A stretch of DNA of 64,000 nucleotides from Chthoniobacteraceae bacterium (GCA_947449735.1 CANFTB010000001.1:1-64000), one strand, 5' to 3'. Positions 34,745 through 44,269 are shown, counted from the first letter of the stretch. Numbers and translations: made by a program. Notes: generated by a model from the sequence alone, not told the origin.

Positions 34745-35539
34745 TCAGACCTCTTGAAGCGCCTCGACGGGGGGACTGAGCGGGGCTGGTTCGAAGGGAT
34801 CGGCTTGGTCTTTTTTCGGGGGCTGGTGTCCCTCCTGGTGTCGCCATGCGACGGCGTAACGCACCAGTTCCGCACCGCTTTTCAGCAGCAGCTTTCTGCG
34901 CAGGTTGGCCCGGTGTGTCTCGATCGTTTTGACGGCGATCCCGAGGCCGGCGGCCACTTCACTCGAAGACTGGCCCCGCCCGATCCGAAAGAGAATCTCC
35001 AGCTCCCGGTCGGTCAACGATTCGGAGGGATCGATTCCTTCGCGCCCCCGCACGGCCCTTTGGACCAGACGCTGGGAGAGGTGATCGCTGACTGTGATCT
35101 TTCCGCTCAACACGCTTTGGACCGCTTTCCGCAGGAGATCCGGCGTCGCGTCCTTCATCAGGTAGCCCTTTGCTCCCGCGGATAGTGCGCGGAACGCGTA
35201 CAGGTTTTCATCGTGTACACTGAGCACGAGGATTGCCGTGGTGGGGCTTTCGGCGCTCATGTTTTTGATGAGCTCCAGTCCGTCGCTTCCCCCCGGCAGG
35301 GTGATGTCGAGGATTACGGCGTCCGGGGTGAACCTGCGCAGGCACTCTAGGGCTGATCGGGCGTCGGAAGCCTCCGCGACCACGGTGAATTGCGGGTCCT
35401 GCTGGAGCAGAAAGGAGAGTCCGAGACGGATGATGGGATGGTCGTCGACGATGAGCAGCTTGGCCGGCTGGATTTTTGGATTGAACGCTTTTGCTGGTGA
35501 GCCGCCTCTGGATGTTTGTGAATGCTTTCCTCCCGTCAT
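34745..35539 (-). CDS. NarL/FixJ-type response regulator
   Basis: A 264-residue two-domain transcription regulator. The receiver domain (residues ~27-145) has the acidic pair D32-D33, phospho-acceptor D78 in VILDITLPG, and the conserved Lys in GYLMKDA. The C-terminal LuxR-type helix-turn-helix reads LTDRELEILFRIGRG ... KTIETHRANLRRKL at ~185-230. A basic N-terminal extension and a Pro-rich C-terminal tail flank the domains. The ATG at 35539 has a purine-rich GGGGGAAG upstream. No histidine kinase is adjacent, so the partner is unknown. Confidence 0.9.
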   Translation of the reverse strand: MTGGKHSQTSRGGSPAKAFNPKIQPAKLLIVDDHPIIRLGLSFLLQQDPQFTVVAEASDARSALECLRRFTPDAVILDITLPGGSDGLELIKNMSAESPTTAILVLSVHDENLYAFRALSAGAKGYLMKDATPDLLRKAVQSVLSGKITVSDHLSQRLVQRAVRGREGIDPSESLTDRELEILFRIGRGQSSSEVAAGLGIAVKTIETHRANLRRKLLLKSGAELVRYAVAWRHQEGHQPPKKDQADPFEPAPLSPPVEALQEV

Positions 35540-35798
35540 GTGACGCTTCCCCCTTTTGCTCTGGATCGGATGGAGGGGGTGGGGTGGGTGCTTTTTTGGG
35601 GTGGTAATGCGGGGGGGAATGCAGTGGTGCATGCGGGGGGAGAAAAAAGAAGGGAAAGAAAAAGGCGCCGGAGGCGGGAGTGCGCAAAGGCGCGGTAGCC
35701 AGGAGCGGGCGGGAGTCCCAGGGGGAAACCCGCAACCGCACCCCGGGGTGGTCTTTTCCACGGCGTTTGCGGCGCCCGTTTCCGTAGCGAGGGGAGTT

Positions 35799-36299
35799 AT
35801 GAAACTCAATTCTTTACACGAACTTCTGGTGACCGAGCTGCACGACCTTTTGAGCGCGGAGCGCCAGCTTTTGCAGATTCTTCCAAAGGTGATCAAATCT
35901 GTTTCGCATACGAAGCTGCGCAAGGCGCTGGAGGACCACCAGGAGGAGACGGTGATTCATGAGCAGCGCCTGGAGGAGTGTTTCCAGAAGCTGGGGGTTC
36001 CGGCGCGGCCGGGTCGCAGCCACGGCATGGTGGGGCTGGTGTCTGCGTGGATGGATCTGGAGGCGGCGGAGGCGCAGCAGGATGTCAGGGACGCCGCGAC
36101 GATTTCAGTGATCCAGCGGATGGAGCATTACGAGATTGCGGGCTACGGGTGTGCGCGGGCCTTTGCGGAGGTTTTGGAGGAGAACGAGGTGGCGGAGCTC
36201 TTGATCAAGACGTTGCGCGAGGAGGAAGAGTGCGACCGGGAGCTGAGCCGGATTGCGACATCGCTTGTGAACGTGGAGGCGGAGCTGCACTCGAAGTGA
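35799..36299 (+). CDS. YciE/YciF-like ferritin-fold protein (DUF892)
   Basis: A 166-residue helical protein of the DUF892 family, related to E. coli YciE and YciF, which adopt a ferritin-like four-helix fold and are linked to stress responses. Family motifs include LHELLVTELHDLLSAERQLLQILP at the N-terminus and MEHYEIAGYG in the middle, with the expected Glu and His residues for a di-metal site (E17, H53, E120, H121 by counting, approximate). The ATG has a strong AGGGGAG ribosome-binding site. It is divergent from the response regulator, which may control it (inference from position). Confidence 0.85.
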   Translation: MKLNSLHELLVTELHDLLSAERQLLQILPKVIKSVSHTKLRKALEDHQEETVIHEQRLEECFQKLGVPARPGRSHGMVGLVSAWMDLEAAEAQQDVRDAATISVIQRMEHYEIAGYGCARAFAEVLEENEVAELLIKTLREEEECDRELSRIATSLVNVEAELHSK

Positions 36300-36884
36300 A
36301 CGGCTCCGGAGGGGGGAGGCTGTGGTGGCGGTGGGCCGGCCCGGAGGCGCCGGCTTGCGCGGGGCCCTTAAGGTCGTGAGCGCGCCCGGCCTGCCGCCCT
36401 CTGGGGGGCAGGACCCGTCCGGCGGGCCGGGGTGATCTTCATTGACGGGCCGCGGTTCCGTGGACGGGGGCTTGGAGCGGCGGATCTTGCTGCGCGTCGG
36501 CATGCGGAGCTCCGGCAGGATCGCGGCCCGCGGTGCCCTGCCGGACGTTGGACGGGGTGGGGCGCACGGTGCGGGCCGGACCGTGGGACTGTGGGACCGT
36601 GGGGCTGCGGATGTTGCCCGATAGCGCTAGACTGAACGGGGGTGGGTTGGGGGAAAATGGTTGCCTGTTGCAGGGGATATTTCCCGTGCCAAACCGACCT
36701 CGAGAATCGTTGTGGAAGCCTGGGTGCTGCTTTGCCTCGGGTGGTGGCAGGCGGAGGGATCCGTCCGGAGTGCGGGATCCATCCGGATGGGCTGGGCTGC
36801 GGGCAGGAAGGCCGTGGGTCCGGCGCCCTTTGAAAAAGGACCGAGCCTGAGGCGGTAGCGCTCGGGTGGCTGCGCGCGTCAGTC
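36300..36884. other. GC-rich stretch with no recognised gene
   Basis: Nearly 600 bases between the YciE-like gene and lpxI without a supported gene on either strand. It is very GC-rich and includes a short imperfect tandem (GGGACYGT, three copies near 36580-36605) and several GC hairpins (e.g. CTGCCGCCC/GGGGGGCAG near 36391-36411). I looked for RNase P RNA, tmRNA, SRP RNA and tRNA signatures and saw none. Confidence 0.5.
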
Positions 36885-37715
36885 CTACACGCCGTAGATG
36901 GTGATGCGCAGGCGGGCGGCTTCGCTGGAGAGCTTGTCTTTTTCGAGGAGGAGGGTCTGGCCGGCCTCGACCGCGATGACGGCCAGGCCGGCTTGGGCCG
37001 CCGTCTCCAGCGTGAGCGGTCCGATCACGGGCACGTCAAAGCGCATGTCCTGCTTGGGCTTCGAGACTTTCACCATCACTGCGCCCTTTTTCCCAAGGGA
37101 ACCGCCGCGCAAAATGGCGGCGTTGGTGCCTTCGAAAGCTTCGACGGCGAGGACGGTTCCCGTTTTCACAACCACCGTCTGGCCGATATCAAGCCGACTG
37201 CTTTCCTTGGCAATCCGGAAGCCGTATTCAATGTCGGCGAGCTCCTTGCGCCCCGGTTTCGGACCGGCAATGACGCCGGCTGGCGCCAGGCACTCCTCCA
37301 TGAACGAAGTGGCCGGCAGCAGCTCGACGCCGACGTCCGACATGGACGCTGCAATGGCCCCGAAAATAGACTCCGCATTGCGCTCGCGGAGCTTTGCCAG
37401 AAGGAGCAGGGCCTTGATGTCGGGCCGAAGGTCGAACAGGTTCTTGGGGGCGATCTGGCCGCTCATGACGGCGTGGCAGGCACCCGAGTTTTTCAAAAAA
37501 CCCAGCATCTTGCCCAGCTGTCCGACTCGCATCCATTCAATGGCGTCGACGAGGTCAGCAAGACCCGGGTCGGTTTCATTCTGAAAGGCCGCGACTACGA
37601 CGCGTTTCACTCCGGCAGCCCGGGCGCCGCGCACCATGGCGTGGGGGTACACGCCGCTGCCGGCGATGATCGCGAGGGTTTCTGGAATTGCCGGATGCAC
37701 GGGGGTGTTTTCCAA
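36885..37715 (-). CDS. lpxI: UDP-2,3-diacylglucosamine pyrophosphatase LpxI
   Basis: A 276-residue protein matching LpxI (formerly DUF1009), the alternative to LpxH that hydrolyses UDP-2,3-diacylglucosamine in lipid A synthesis. The N-terminal LAIIAGSGVYPHAMVRGA and the C-terminal part with DMRFDVPVIGPLTLE and AGLAVIAVEAGQTLLL are hallmarks of the family; the central VVVKTGTVLAVEAFEGTNA is also conserved. The start is TTG at 37715, three bases past the folE2 stop, or possibly GTG at 37700. It implies an outer membrane with lipid A. It is translationally linked to folE2. Confidence 0.9.
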   Translation of the reverse strand: MENTPVHPAIPETLAIIAGSGVYPHAMVRGARAAGVKRVVVAAFQNETDPGLADLVDAIEWMRVGQLGKMLGFLKNSGACHAVMSGQIAPKNLFDLRPDIKALLLLAKLRERNAESIFGAIAASMSDVGVELLPATSFMEECLAPAGVIAGPKPGRKELADIEYGFRIAKESSRLDIGQTVVVKTGTVLAVEAFEGTNAAILRGGSLGKKGAVMVKVSKPKQDMRFDVPVIGPLTLETAAQAGLAVIAVEAGQTLLLEKDKLSSEAARLRITIYGV

Positions 37716-37718
37716 GGG

Positions 37719-38540
37719 TCAGCTGACTGCGGGCCCGGAGGTCGCGGGTTTCGAGTGTTCGATCAGGGCGTAGGCGTTGTGGTTGTGGATGGACTCGAAG
37801 TTTTCCGCTTCGACCTTGTACCACAGGATGGATTCCTCCGCGTTTGCGCGCACGGCGACGTTCCGCACCAGGTCTTCTACAAAAACAGGATTGTCGTAGG
37901 CCCGCTCGGTCACGGCCTTTTCGTCCGGACGTTTCAAAACGCTGTAGAGCTCGCAGGATGCGGACTGCTCGACGAGTTGGATGAGGTCCTCGACCCAGAC
38001 TGGGGTGGACGTGCGCACGGCAAAGTTGACTTCGCCGCGCTGGTTGTGGGCTCCGCGTTCGCTGATGGATTTTGAGCAGGGGCAGAGCGTGGCGACAGGC
38101 ACCGTGACGATCGTGACGAGGTCAAATTCGCCGCGCTTGAGGGTCGCGTCGAAGGTGATGTTGTAGTCGATCAGGCCCTTCTTCCCCGACACGGGGGCTG
38201 CTTTTTGAATGAAGTACGGGAACGTAAAAGTCACATGGGAGCACTCCGAGTGCAGTCGCTCCACCAGCTTTTCGAGAAGATCGCGAACGCTGTCGACGTG
38301 GAGGTCCGGGCCGCAGTCGTGCAGCGCCTCGACAAACCGGCTCATGTGCGTGCCTTTGAATTGCTCGGGCAGGTCCACTGTGAGTGCCACGGTGGCGACG
38401 GTGTGCTGTTCGCCCCCGGACTTGTTCAGGATCCGCATGGGGTATCGCAGATTCTTGATGCCTACCCTGTCGATGGGGATCTGCCGGTGGTCCGGTTCGT
38501 TTTGGGTGTCTTTGAGGTGGGCGAGTTCCGTGGGTAGCAT
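37719..38540 (-). CDS. folE2: GTP cyclohydrolase IB (FolE2)
   Basis: A 273-residue GTP cyclohydrolase of the FolE2 type, which converts GTP to dihydroneopterin triphosphate for folate or queuosine and, unlike FolE, can use metals other than zinc. Conserved features are IDRVGIKNLRYPMRI at the N-terminus, the metal-binding cysteine in LCPCSKSIS with SERGAHNQRG, and the late ESIHNHNAYA. The start MLPTELAHLKDTQNEPDHR is typical. It is the first of two genes with lpxI. Confidence 0.94.
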   Translation of the reverse strand: MLPTELAHLKDTQNEPDHRQIPIDRVGIKNLRYPMRILNKSGGEQHTVATVALTVDLPEQFKGTHMSRFVEALHDCGPDLHVDSVRDLLEKLVERLHSECSHVTFTFPYFIQKAAPVSGKKGLIDYNITFDATLKRGEFDLVTIVTVPVATLCPCSKSISERGAHNQRGEVNFAVRTSTPVWVEDLIQLVEQSASCELYSVLKRPDEKAVTERAYDNPVFVEDLVRNVAVRANAEESILWYKVEAENFESIHNHNAYALIEHSKPATSGPAVS

Positions 38541-38600
38541 CGTGAAAGTGGTTGGTTGAAGCGTTTCCTGAGGGGAAGAATCAGAAGCGGCGGGAGTATT

Positions 38601-40220
38601 CTATCCCCTGCGGAGAACGGTGGGATGGCGTTGGGATTCGTCCGGGGTGGGAAAGTCCAGGGTGTAATGAAGGCCGCGGCTCTCGCGTCGCAAAAGGGCG
38701 GAGTCGACAATGATCGAAGCGACGGTGCACAGGTTTCGGAGTTCCAGAAGGTCTGTGTTGACCTTGAAATTCCAGTAGAATTCCTGAATCTCGCGGTCCA
38801 GGTTGCGGAGGCGGGTGGCGGCGCGCTGTAGCCTTTTGGTAGTGCGGACAATGCCGACGTAGTCCCACATGAGACGTCGGATTTCGTCCCAGTTGTGGTA
38901 GACGACGACGAGTTCGTCGAGGTCTTGGGCCACGCCGCTGGTCCACTCGGGAAGCGCAAAGTGGGAGCGGGCGGCGGTTTCGTCGGGGCAGCGTGTCCGG
39001 AGGATTGCCGCGTTGCAGCGGTGAGCCATGGTGACTGCCTCGAGAAGGGAGTTACTCGCGAGACGGTTGGCGCCGTGGAGACCTGTGCAGGCGACTTCGC
39101 CGATGGCGTAGAGTCCGCGAAGGCTGGTGGAGCCGTCGGCGTCGGTTTGAACACCGCCCGACTGATAATGGGCTGCGGGGACGACGGGGATTTTCTGCTT
39201 GGTGATGTCGATCCCGTACTTGAGGCAGGTGCTGGCGATGTTGGGAAAACGCTCCCGCACAAACTCTGCGGGTTTATGGGTGATGTCCAAATACATGCAG
39301 CGTGCGCCGGTGCGCTTCATTTCCGCGTCGATGGCGCGGGCCACGATGTCTCGGGAGGCGAGTTCGCCGCGTGGATCGTAGCGGTCCATAAAACGGCGGC
39401 CGTTTTTGTCCACCAAGATTGCGCCTTCTCCTCGGACGGCTTCCGAAATGAGAAAGGAGCCTGCGTCGGGATGGTACAGGCAGGTGGGATGGAACTGGAT
39501 GAATTCCATGTTGGAGATGCGGGCACCTGCGCGCCAAGCCATGGCGATGCCGTCGCCTGTGGCGATGGCCGGGTTGGTCGTGTAGAGGTACACCTTTCCG
39601 CAGCCTCCCGTGGCGAGCACGACGTAATCGCTGCGCAGCGCCTTCACGTTGCCGGTGTTTTCGTCAAGGACGTACACTCCCAGCACCCGGTCTTCGCTGG
39701 CGAAGCCCAGCTTGCTGAGCGTGATCAGGTCCACCGCCATGTGGTGCTCCAGAACGTGGATGCGCGGATGTTTTTCCACCGCCGCGATCAGGGCGCGGTC
39801 GATTTCGCGGCCCGTGATATCGCGGGAGTGGAGGATCCGGCGCTTGGAATGTCCGCCCTCCTTGGTCAGGTCCAGTTCAGCGGTCGCGGAATCTTCCGGG
39901 GAGGCCTCCCCGTCGCGGACGTCAAATTGAACGCCGAGTTCGATCAACTCCCGGATGCGGGCCGGCCCCTCCGACACCAAGACGCGCGTGACCGCTTCGT
40001 CGCAAAGTCCGGCTCCCGCGACCAGGGTGTCTTGTACGTGCAGTTCGAAGGAATCCTCGGGACTGGTGACGCACGCGATGCCCCCTTGGGCGTAGGTGGT
40101 GTTGGATTCGGCCTTGTTAGACTTTGTGATTAGCGCGACCTCGCCGTGTTCAGCCGCCTTGAGGGCGAAGGAAAGTCCGGCGATACCGCTGCCGATCACC
40201 ACGTAGTCGTATCGAGTCAT
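38601..40220 (-). CDS. nadB: L-aspartate oxidase
   Basis: A 539-residue FAD enzyme of de novo NAD synthesis that oxidises L-aspartate to iminoaspartate. The FAD motif VVIGSGIAGLSFALKAAEHG opens the protein, followed by TYAQGGIA, EFIQFHPTCLYHP, ISEAVRGEGA, DPRGELASRD and GLHGANRLASNSLLEA. The length is as expected for NadB and the C-terminal helical domain is complete. The ATG follows TTGACCTCCC, another C-rich leader. No nadA or nadC is in the window; the NadD-like fusion near 3 kb is far away. Confidence 0.95.
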   Translation of the reverse strand: MTRYDYVVIGSGIAGLSFALKAAEHGEVALITKSNKAESNTTYAQGGIACVTSPEDSFELHVQDTLVAGAGLCDEAVTRVLVSEGPARIRELIELGVQFDVRDGEASPEDSATAELDLTKEGGHSKRRILHSRDITGREIDRALIAAVEKHPRIHVLEHHMAVDLITLSKLGFASEDRVLGVYVLDENTGNVKALRSDYVVLATGGCGKVYLYTTNPAIATGDGIAMAWRAGARISNMEFIQFHPTCLYHPDAGSFLISEAVRGEGAILVDKNGRRFMDRYDPRGELASRDIVARAIDAEMKRTGARCMYLDITHKPAEFVRERFPNIASTCLKYGIDITKQKIPVVPAAHYQSGGVQTDADGSTSLRGLYAIGEVACTGLHGANRLASNSLLEAVTMAHRCNAAILRTRCPDETAARSHFALPEWTSGVAQDLDELVVVYHNWDEIRRLMWDYVGIVRTTKRLQRAATRLRNLDREIQEFYWNFKVNTDLLELRNLCTVASIIVDSALLRRESRGLHYTLDFPTPDESQRHPTVLRRG

Positions 40221-40527
40221 GGGAGGTCAAGTCTGCCTTGGAAGGCCGCGAGAGAGTAGAAAAAAAGCTAATGTTAAAGATTCGCTTGCGCGCTGAAAGG
40301 GTCCGGAGACCGGAACCAGTCGCGGCCGTGGGCGTGAAGGCCCCCATCCGACCGAGGGCGGCGGGCCACAAGCGGGTTTGAGATGGCGGTAAATGGATTG
40401 CAGGTGATCATTATTTGATCAATGCAGTTGAGGGAGACTGGCCTGACAAAAAAGACATCGAAACAGATTCAAAAAGCCGAATGCGTCCCCCGTTGCGGAG
40501 CGGCTCCGGTGTTACCCAGCGGTCGAG
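40221..40527. other. Intergenic region between xylH and nadB
   Basis: No supported gene. It contains an inverted repeat TGATCA-TTATT-TGATCA at 40405-40421, about 185 bases upstream of nadB, and a moderately AT-rich patch near 40258-40282. No terminator for the xyl genes is convincing. Confidence 0.45.
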
Positions 40528-41664
40528 TCAGTGGGCCGCGCCCATTCGCAGGTCGAGCCAGACTGCCGTCACCAACACGGCTCCCCTGACCATGTACTTG
40601 GCCTCGGGGCCGGTTCCCAAAAGCGACATGCCCTTGCCGAGGACCGCCATCAGGAGCGCGCCGATGAGCACCCCGCCGACTCCCCCGCGTCCGCCCCTCA
40701 AGGACACCCCGCCAATCACACAGGCCGCGACGGCGTCCAGCTCCAGGAGGTTGCCCACATCCGTCGTGGAGTAGCCGGCGTAGGCCGTTTGCAGCATCCC
40801 GGTCAGGGCGACGCTGGCACCCATGAGGATAAACGCGACTAGAGTCACCCGCTTGACCCGGATTCCGCTCAGCAGGGCGGCTTCCGCGTTTCCCCCGATG
40901 GCCACCAGGGACCTTCCAAACGGGGTGTGTTGGACGAGAAAATGCACCCCAAACGCCATCGCTCCCAGAATGACGAGGGGCATGGGCACGCCCTGGTAGC
41001 GGTTGCAGACGAGGACCAGCAGACCCAGAACCTGGGCGGTGACGAACGTCCGCAGGTACCACATTTCTGCAGTCTCCACCGACAAACCGGCGGCGGTTCT
41101 TGCAGATCTTGCCCGCCAACCGGCCCAGGCGAAACCGGCGATGAGCACTCCGGCAAGCGTCCAACCGAGCCATTGGGGCAGGTAGGTGGTGGTGAGCAGG
41201 GAGAGCGCGTTCGAGGTCCCGCCCTGGGCCACGGGGATGGTTTTGTTTTCGATCACCTTCCAGAAAAGGCCCTTGAACGCTTGGAGTCCGCCCAGTGTGA
41301 CGATGAACGCGGGAATGCCCTCCCGGACGACCAGCGTGCCCATGGCAGCCCATAAAACGAGCGCGACCGCCAATCCCGCAGCCATGGCGGCTGGCGCCGG
41401 CCACTGCTGGTTTGTGATGAGAACGGCGGCGATTCCCCCGGTGAGCCCCACGCCGCTGCCGGCCGAGAGGTCGATGTGGCCCGGCAAAATCACCAGCAGC
41501 ATGCCCACCGCGAGCGTGGCCGTGATGGAGTATTCGATGAACAGCTGGCTCAGGTTGCGGCTGGTCAAAAAGTCTCCGCCGGTCGCCAGGCTGAAGCCCA
41601 GGCCGACGGCGCCCAGGGTCAGGAGCAGGGCGGTTTCTCTCAGGGAGGAGCGTGTTTGCTTCAT
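40528..41664 (-). CDS. xylH: Xylose-type ABC transporter permease
   Basis: A 378-residue membrane permease of the BPD_transp_2 family with about ten to twelve hydrophobic segments and the signature PGHIDLSAGSGVGL near residue 60. Its length is near E. coli XylH (about 390) and well above the rhamnose permeases above. Its ATG overlaps the stop of xylG by four bases, indicating translational coupling within xylFGH. Confidence 0.85.
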   Translation of the reverse strand: MKQTRSSLRETALLLTLGAVGLGFSLATGGDFLTSRNLSQLFIEYSITATLAVGMLLVILPGHIDLSAGSGVGLTGGIAAVLITNQQWPAPAAMAAGLAVALVLWAAMGTLVVREGIPAFIVTLGGLQAFKGLFWKVIENKTIPVAQGGTSNALSLLTTTYLPQWLGWTLAGVLIAGFAWAGWRARSARTAAGLSVETAEMWYLRTFVTAQVLGLLVLVCNRYQGVPMPLVILGAMAFGVHFLVQHTPFGRSLVAIGGNAEAALLSGIRVKRVTLVAFILMGASVALTGMLQTAYAGYSTTDVGNLLELDAVAACVIGGVSLRGGRGGVGGVLIGALLMAVLGKGMSLLGTGPEAKYMVRGAVLVTAVWLDLRMGAAH

Positions 41665-43205
41665 GGGGTGGGGGGGCTCATTGCGGCTGCCAGCAGGGTT
41701 TCTGCGGAGGTCCCTCTGGGGAACACCCCGCTGGGGCGTCCCTCCCGCAGCATCAGGATCCTGTCGCTCAGGTTGATGAGTTCGGGGAGTTCGCTGGAAA
41801 CCAAAACGATCCCGACGCCGGTGAGGGCCAGTTTTCGAATCAAAACGTAGATTTCTTCCTTCGCCGCGACGTCGATCCCCCGGGTGGGTTCGTCCAGAAG
41901 GATCACCTTGGGGCCGGCGAGCAGCACCCGTCCCAAAACCGTCTTCTGCTGGTTGCCCCCCGAGAGAACGCTCACGCCGGTTTCTTGACCGGGCGCGCGG
42001 ATTCCGAGTTCGTCAAACACGGCCCGGTTGCGCGGCGTCTCCTGCTCGCCCCGGATCCAGCCCCGCTGGATTTCCCCCATCGACGACAGTGAGAGGTTGA
42101 AGCCGATGCTTTGTCCGGGAATGAACCCGTATCTGCGCCGGTCTTCGCTCACGAGAGCCAGCCCGCGCTTGAGTGTGTCTGCCGGGCTTGTCGGTGCAAG
42201 GTCCGCTCCGTCGAGGCGGACCTTCCCTCCAGTGCGCCGGCCCCAGGCGCCGGCCAGATGCATCAAAAGGCTGCTGCGCCCGGCGCCCATGAGTCCGCCG
42301 ATCCCCATAATCTCGCCCGCATGCACGCGGAGGTCGATCCCCTCGAGAACGTCTGGGGCGTCCTCGGGAGCTGCGGGATCGGTCACGCGAAGGCCCGTGA
42401 TTTCCAGTCGGGGAACTGCGTTTCGGGCGAAAGCGGCTCTGCGCGTTTCGGGAGACGACGCTCTGTCGGACTTTGGAATGTCGCGTCCGGCCATGTGGCG
42501 GATGAGCGTTTCACGGTTCGTTTCCGAAGTCTTCGAAAGGTACACCGAACGGCCGTCGCGAAGCACAGTGATGCGGTCGGCGAGGGCAAAGACCTCTTCG
42601 AGGCGGTGTGAAATGTAGATGCAAGAGACCCCCTCCCGACGGAACTGGCGCAGCAGGTCCAGTAGCGTCCGGGTTTCATGTTCGGCGAGCGCGGCGGTTG
42701 GCTCGTCCAGAATGAGAATGCGGCTTTTTTTGGAGAGGGCGCGCGCGATTTCAAGCATCTGCTTCTGTCCGACGCCCAGGCTTTCCACCGCGGTTTCCGG
42801 GGACAGGGAGACTCCGACGCGCTCAAGCCAAAAGGCGGTTTCCGTGTGCAGGCGGTTCCAGTCGACGCGGAAGCCCCGGCGGGGGAGTCGTCCGAGAAAG
42901 AGGTTTTCCGCCACGCTGAGTTCCGGGACGAGTGCGAGCTCTTGGTGGATCACCGCGATGCCGGCGGCCTCGGCGCTGGCGGGTCCGTCGAAGGCAACCG
43001 GTGCGCCGTCGACGAGCAGTTCTCCCTCATGGCTGCCTTTGGGATGAATGCCGCCGAGCAGTTTGATCAGTGTCGATTTGCCCGCGCCGTTTTCGCCGCA
43101 CAAGGCGTGAATCTCACCCCGCTCCAGTTCAAACGACACCCCGTCCAGAGCCTTCACCCCGGGGAAATGCTTCGTCAGATGGCGGGCGGCCAGAACGGCG
43201 CTCAT
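41661..43205 (-). CDS. xylG: Xylose-type ABC transporter ATP-binding protein (two NBDs)
   Basis: A 514-residue tandem ABC ATPase. The first nucleotide-binding domain has GENGAGKSTLIKLLGG and the second has a degenerate GLMGAGRSSLL with LSGGNQQKTVLGRVL and LLDEPTRGIDVAA. This is the RbsA/XylG pattern. It overlaps xylF by four bases at its start and xylH by four at its end. Xylose specificity is inferred from the strong XylF-type binding protein beside it. Confidence 0.88.
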   Translation of the reverse strand: MSAVLAARHLTKHFPGVKALDGVSFELERGEIHALCGENGAGKSTLIKLLGGIHPKGSHEGELLVDGAPVAFDGPASAEAAGIAVIHQELALVPELSVAENLFLGRLPRRGFRVDWNRLHTETAFWLERVGVSLSPETAVESLGVGQKQMLEIARALSKKSRILILDEPTAALAEHETRTLLDLLRQFRREGVSCIYISHRLEEVFALADRITVLRDGRSVYLSKTSETNRETLIRHMAGRDIPKSDRASSPETRRAAFARNAVPRLEITGLRVTDPAAPEDAPDVLEGIDLRVHAGEIMGIGGLMGAGRSSLLMHLAGAWGRRTGGKVRLDGADLAPTSPADTLKRGLALVSEDRRRYGFIPGQSIGFNLSLSSMGEIQRGWIRGEQETPRNRAVFDELGIRAPGQETGVSVLSGGNQQKTVLGRVLLAGPKVILLDEPTRGIDVAAKEEIYVLIRKLALTGVGIVLVSSELPELINLSDRILMLREGRPSGVFPRGTSAETLLAAAMSPPTP

Positions 43206-44269
43206 GGCTGTGCCTGGAGGTCCGAGGCCTTGTGGAAGCCATCCTTGATCACGGTTTCCTGAAGGTTGCTTTTTTCAACAGCAACAATGTCCACCTCCTG
43301 GGTCGGGACGGGTTTGAAGCCGTTGTCGGTCGCGCCGCGGGCGATCAGCGGTTTGCGCTTTCCGAGATGGAACGCAGCCTCGGCTGCGGCGTTCGCCAGT
43401 TTGGGAAGCGGCTTGTAAACGGTCATCGTCTGTTCGCCGCTGAGGATCCGCCGGCACGCGTCCAGGTCGGCGTCCTGTCCGGTGACGAGGATTTTGCCCG
43501 CGAGGCCTTCTTCGCGGAGGGCCTGGATGGCGCCTCCGGCCGTGCCGTCATTGCTGGCGAGGATGGCGTCGGGTTTCTGCGCGCCGGCCTTCGAAAGGGC
43601 GGCCTGGGCGATGCGCTTGCCGTTTGCGGGTTTCCAGTCCTCGGCCCAGTCTTCAAACACGACCTCCAACTGGCCGTTTTCGAGAAAGGGACGCAGCGCG
43701 TTGTCCTGTCCTTGTTTGAAGAGCTTCGCATTGTTGTCGGTCGGCGCCCCGTAGATCCGGGCGATCCGCTTTTTGGGGCCGCCGGCCCGGGGGCCTTCGG
43801 GGAAGAGGCGCTCGGTGAGGAAACGCCCCTGAAGCTCGCCGACCTTGACGTTGTCGAAGGTGCAGTAGAGGTCGAGGTCGCAGTTGCGGATGAGCCGGTC
43901 GTAGGCAAGGACCGGGACACCCGATTCATGCGCGGCGACGACGGCTTTGGACATGGCCTCGCCGTTGTGCGGGGCGATGACGAGGACGTCGATGGCCTGA
44001 CCGAGGAGCGACTGGCAGTCCTTGATCTGCTGGAGATCGTCACTGTTGGCGGAGAGGACGACGACTTCGGCGCCGAGGGCGCGCGCTTTTGCTGTGAAAG
44101 TGTCCCTGTCCCGTTGCCAGCGCTCCTCCTTGAGCGTGTCCAGGGAAAGTCCGATGCGCACGGGGGAGTCCTTGGGGCGGGACGGGCCTTGGGAGGGTTT
44201 GGAAAGGAGTGCGCCCAAGAGGACACTCAGGGCGCAGGAGACGGTGACGAGCAGGGTTCTGGAGGTCAT
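43202..44269 (-). CDS. xylF: D-xylose-type ABC transporter substrate-binding protein
   Basis: A 355-residue periplasmic binding protein with an N-terminal hydrophobic export signal. It resembles E. coli XylF through its length: SLDTLKEERWQRDRD near the start, DVLVIAPHNGE, FDNVKVGELQGR, DNNAKLFKQGQ, ASNDGTAGGAIQAL, TGQDADL, GEQTMTVYKP and the C-terminal TVIKDGFHKASDL. This makes D-xylose the likely ligand. No xylose isomerase or xylulokinase gene is in the window. The ATG follows CCCCCACCCGC with no Shine-Dalgarno. Confidence 0.9.
   Translation of the reverse strand: MTSRTLLVTVSCALSVLLGALLSKPSQGPSRPKDSPVRIGLSLDTLKEERWQRDRDTFTAKARALGAEVVVLSANSDDLQQIKDCQSLLGQAIDVLVIAPHNGEAMSKAVVAAHESGVPVLAYDRLIRNCDLDLYCTFDNVKVGELQGRFLTERLFPEGPRAGGPKKRIARIYGAPTDNNAKLFKQGQDNALRPFLENGQLEVVFEDWAEDWKPANGKRIAQAALSKAGAQKPDAILASNDGTAGGAIQALREEGLAGKILVTGQDADLDACRRILSGEQTMTVYKPLPKLANAAAEAAFHLGKRKPLIARGATDNGFKPVPTQEVDIVAVEKSNLQETVIKDGFHKASDLQAQP

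Noticed and set aside
34780..34800. GGTTCGA sequence resembling a tRNA T-loop
   Set aside because: It lies inside the response-regulator gene and no acceptor or anticodon stems can be formed around it.
36533..36850. A 105-codon plus-strand frame in the GC-rich gap
   Set aside because: Gly/Arg/Trp-rich translation with no homology features; start lacks a ribosome-binding site.
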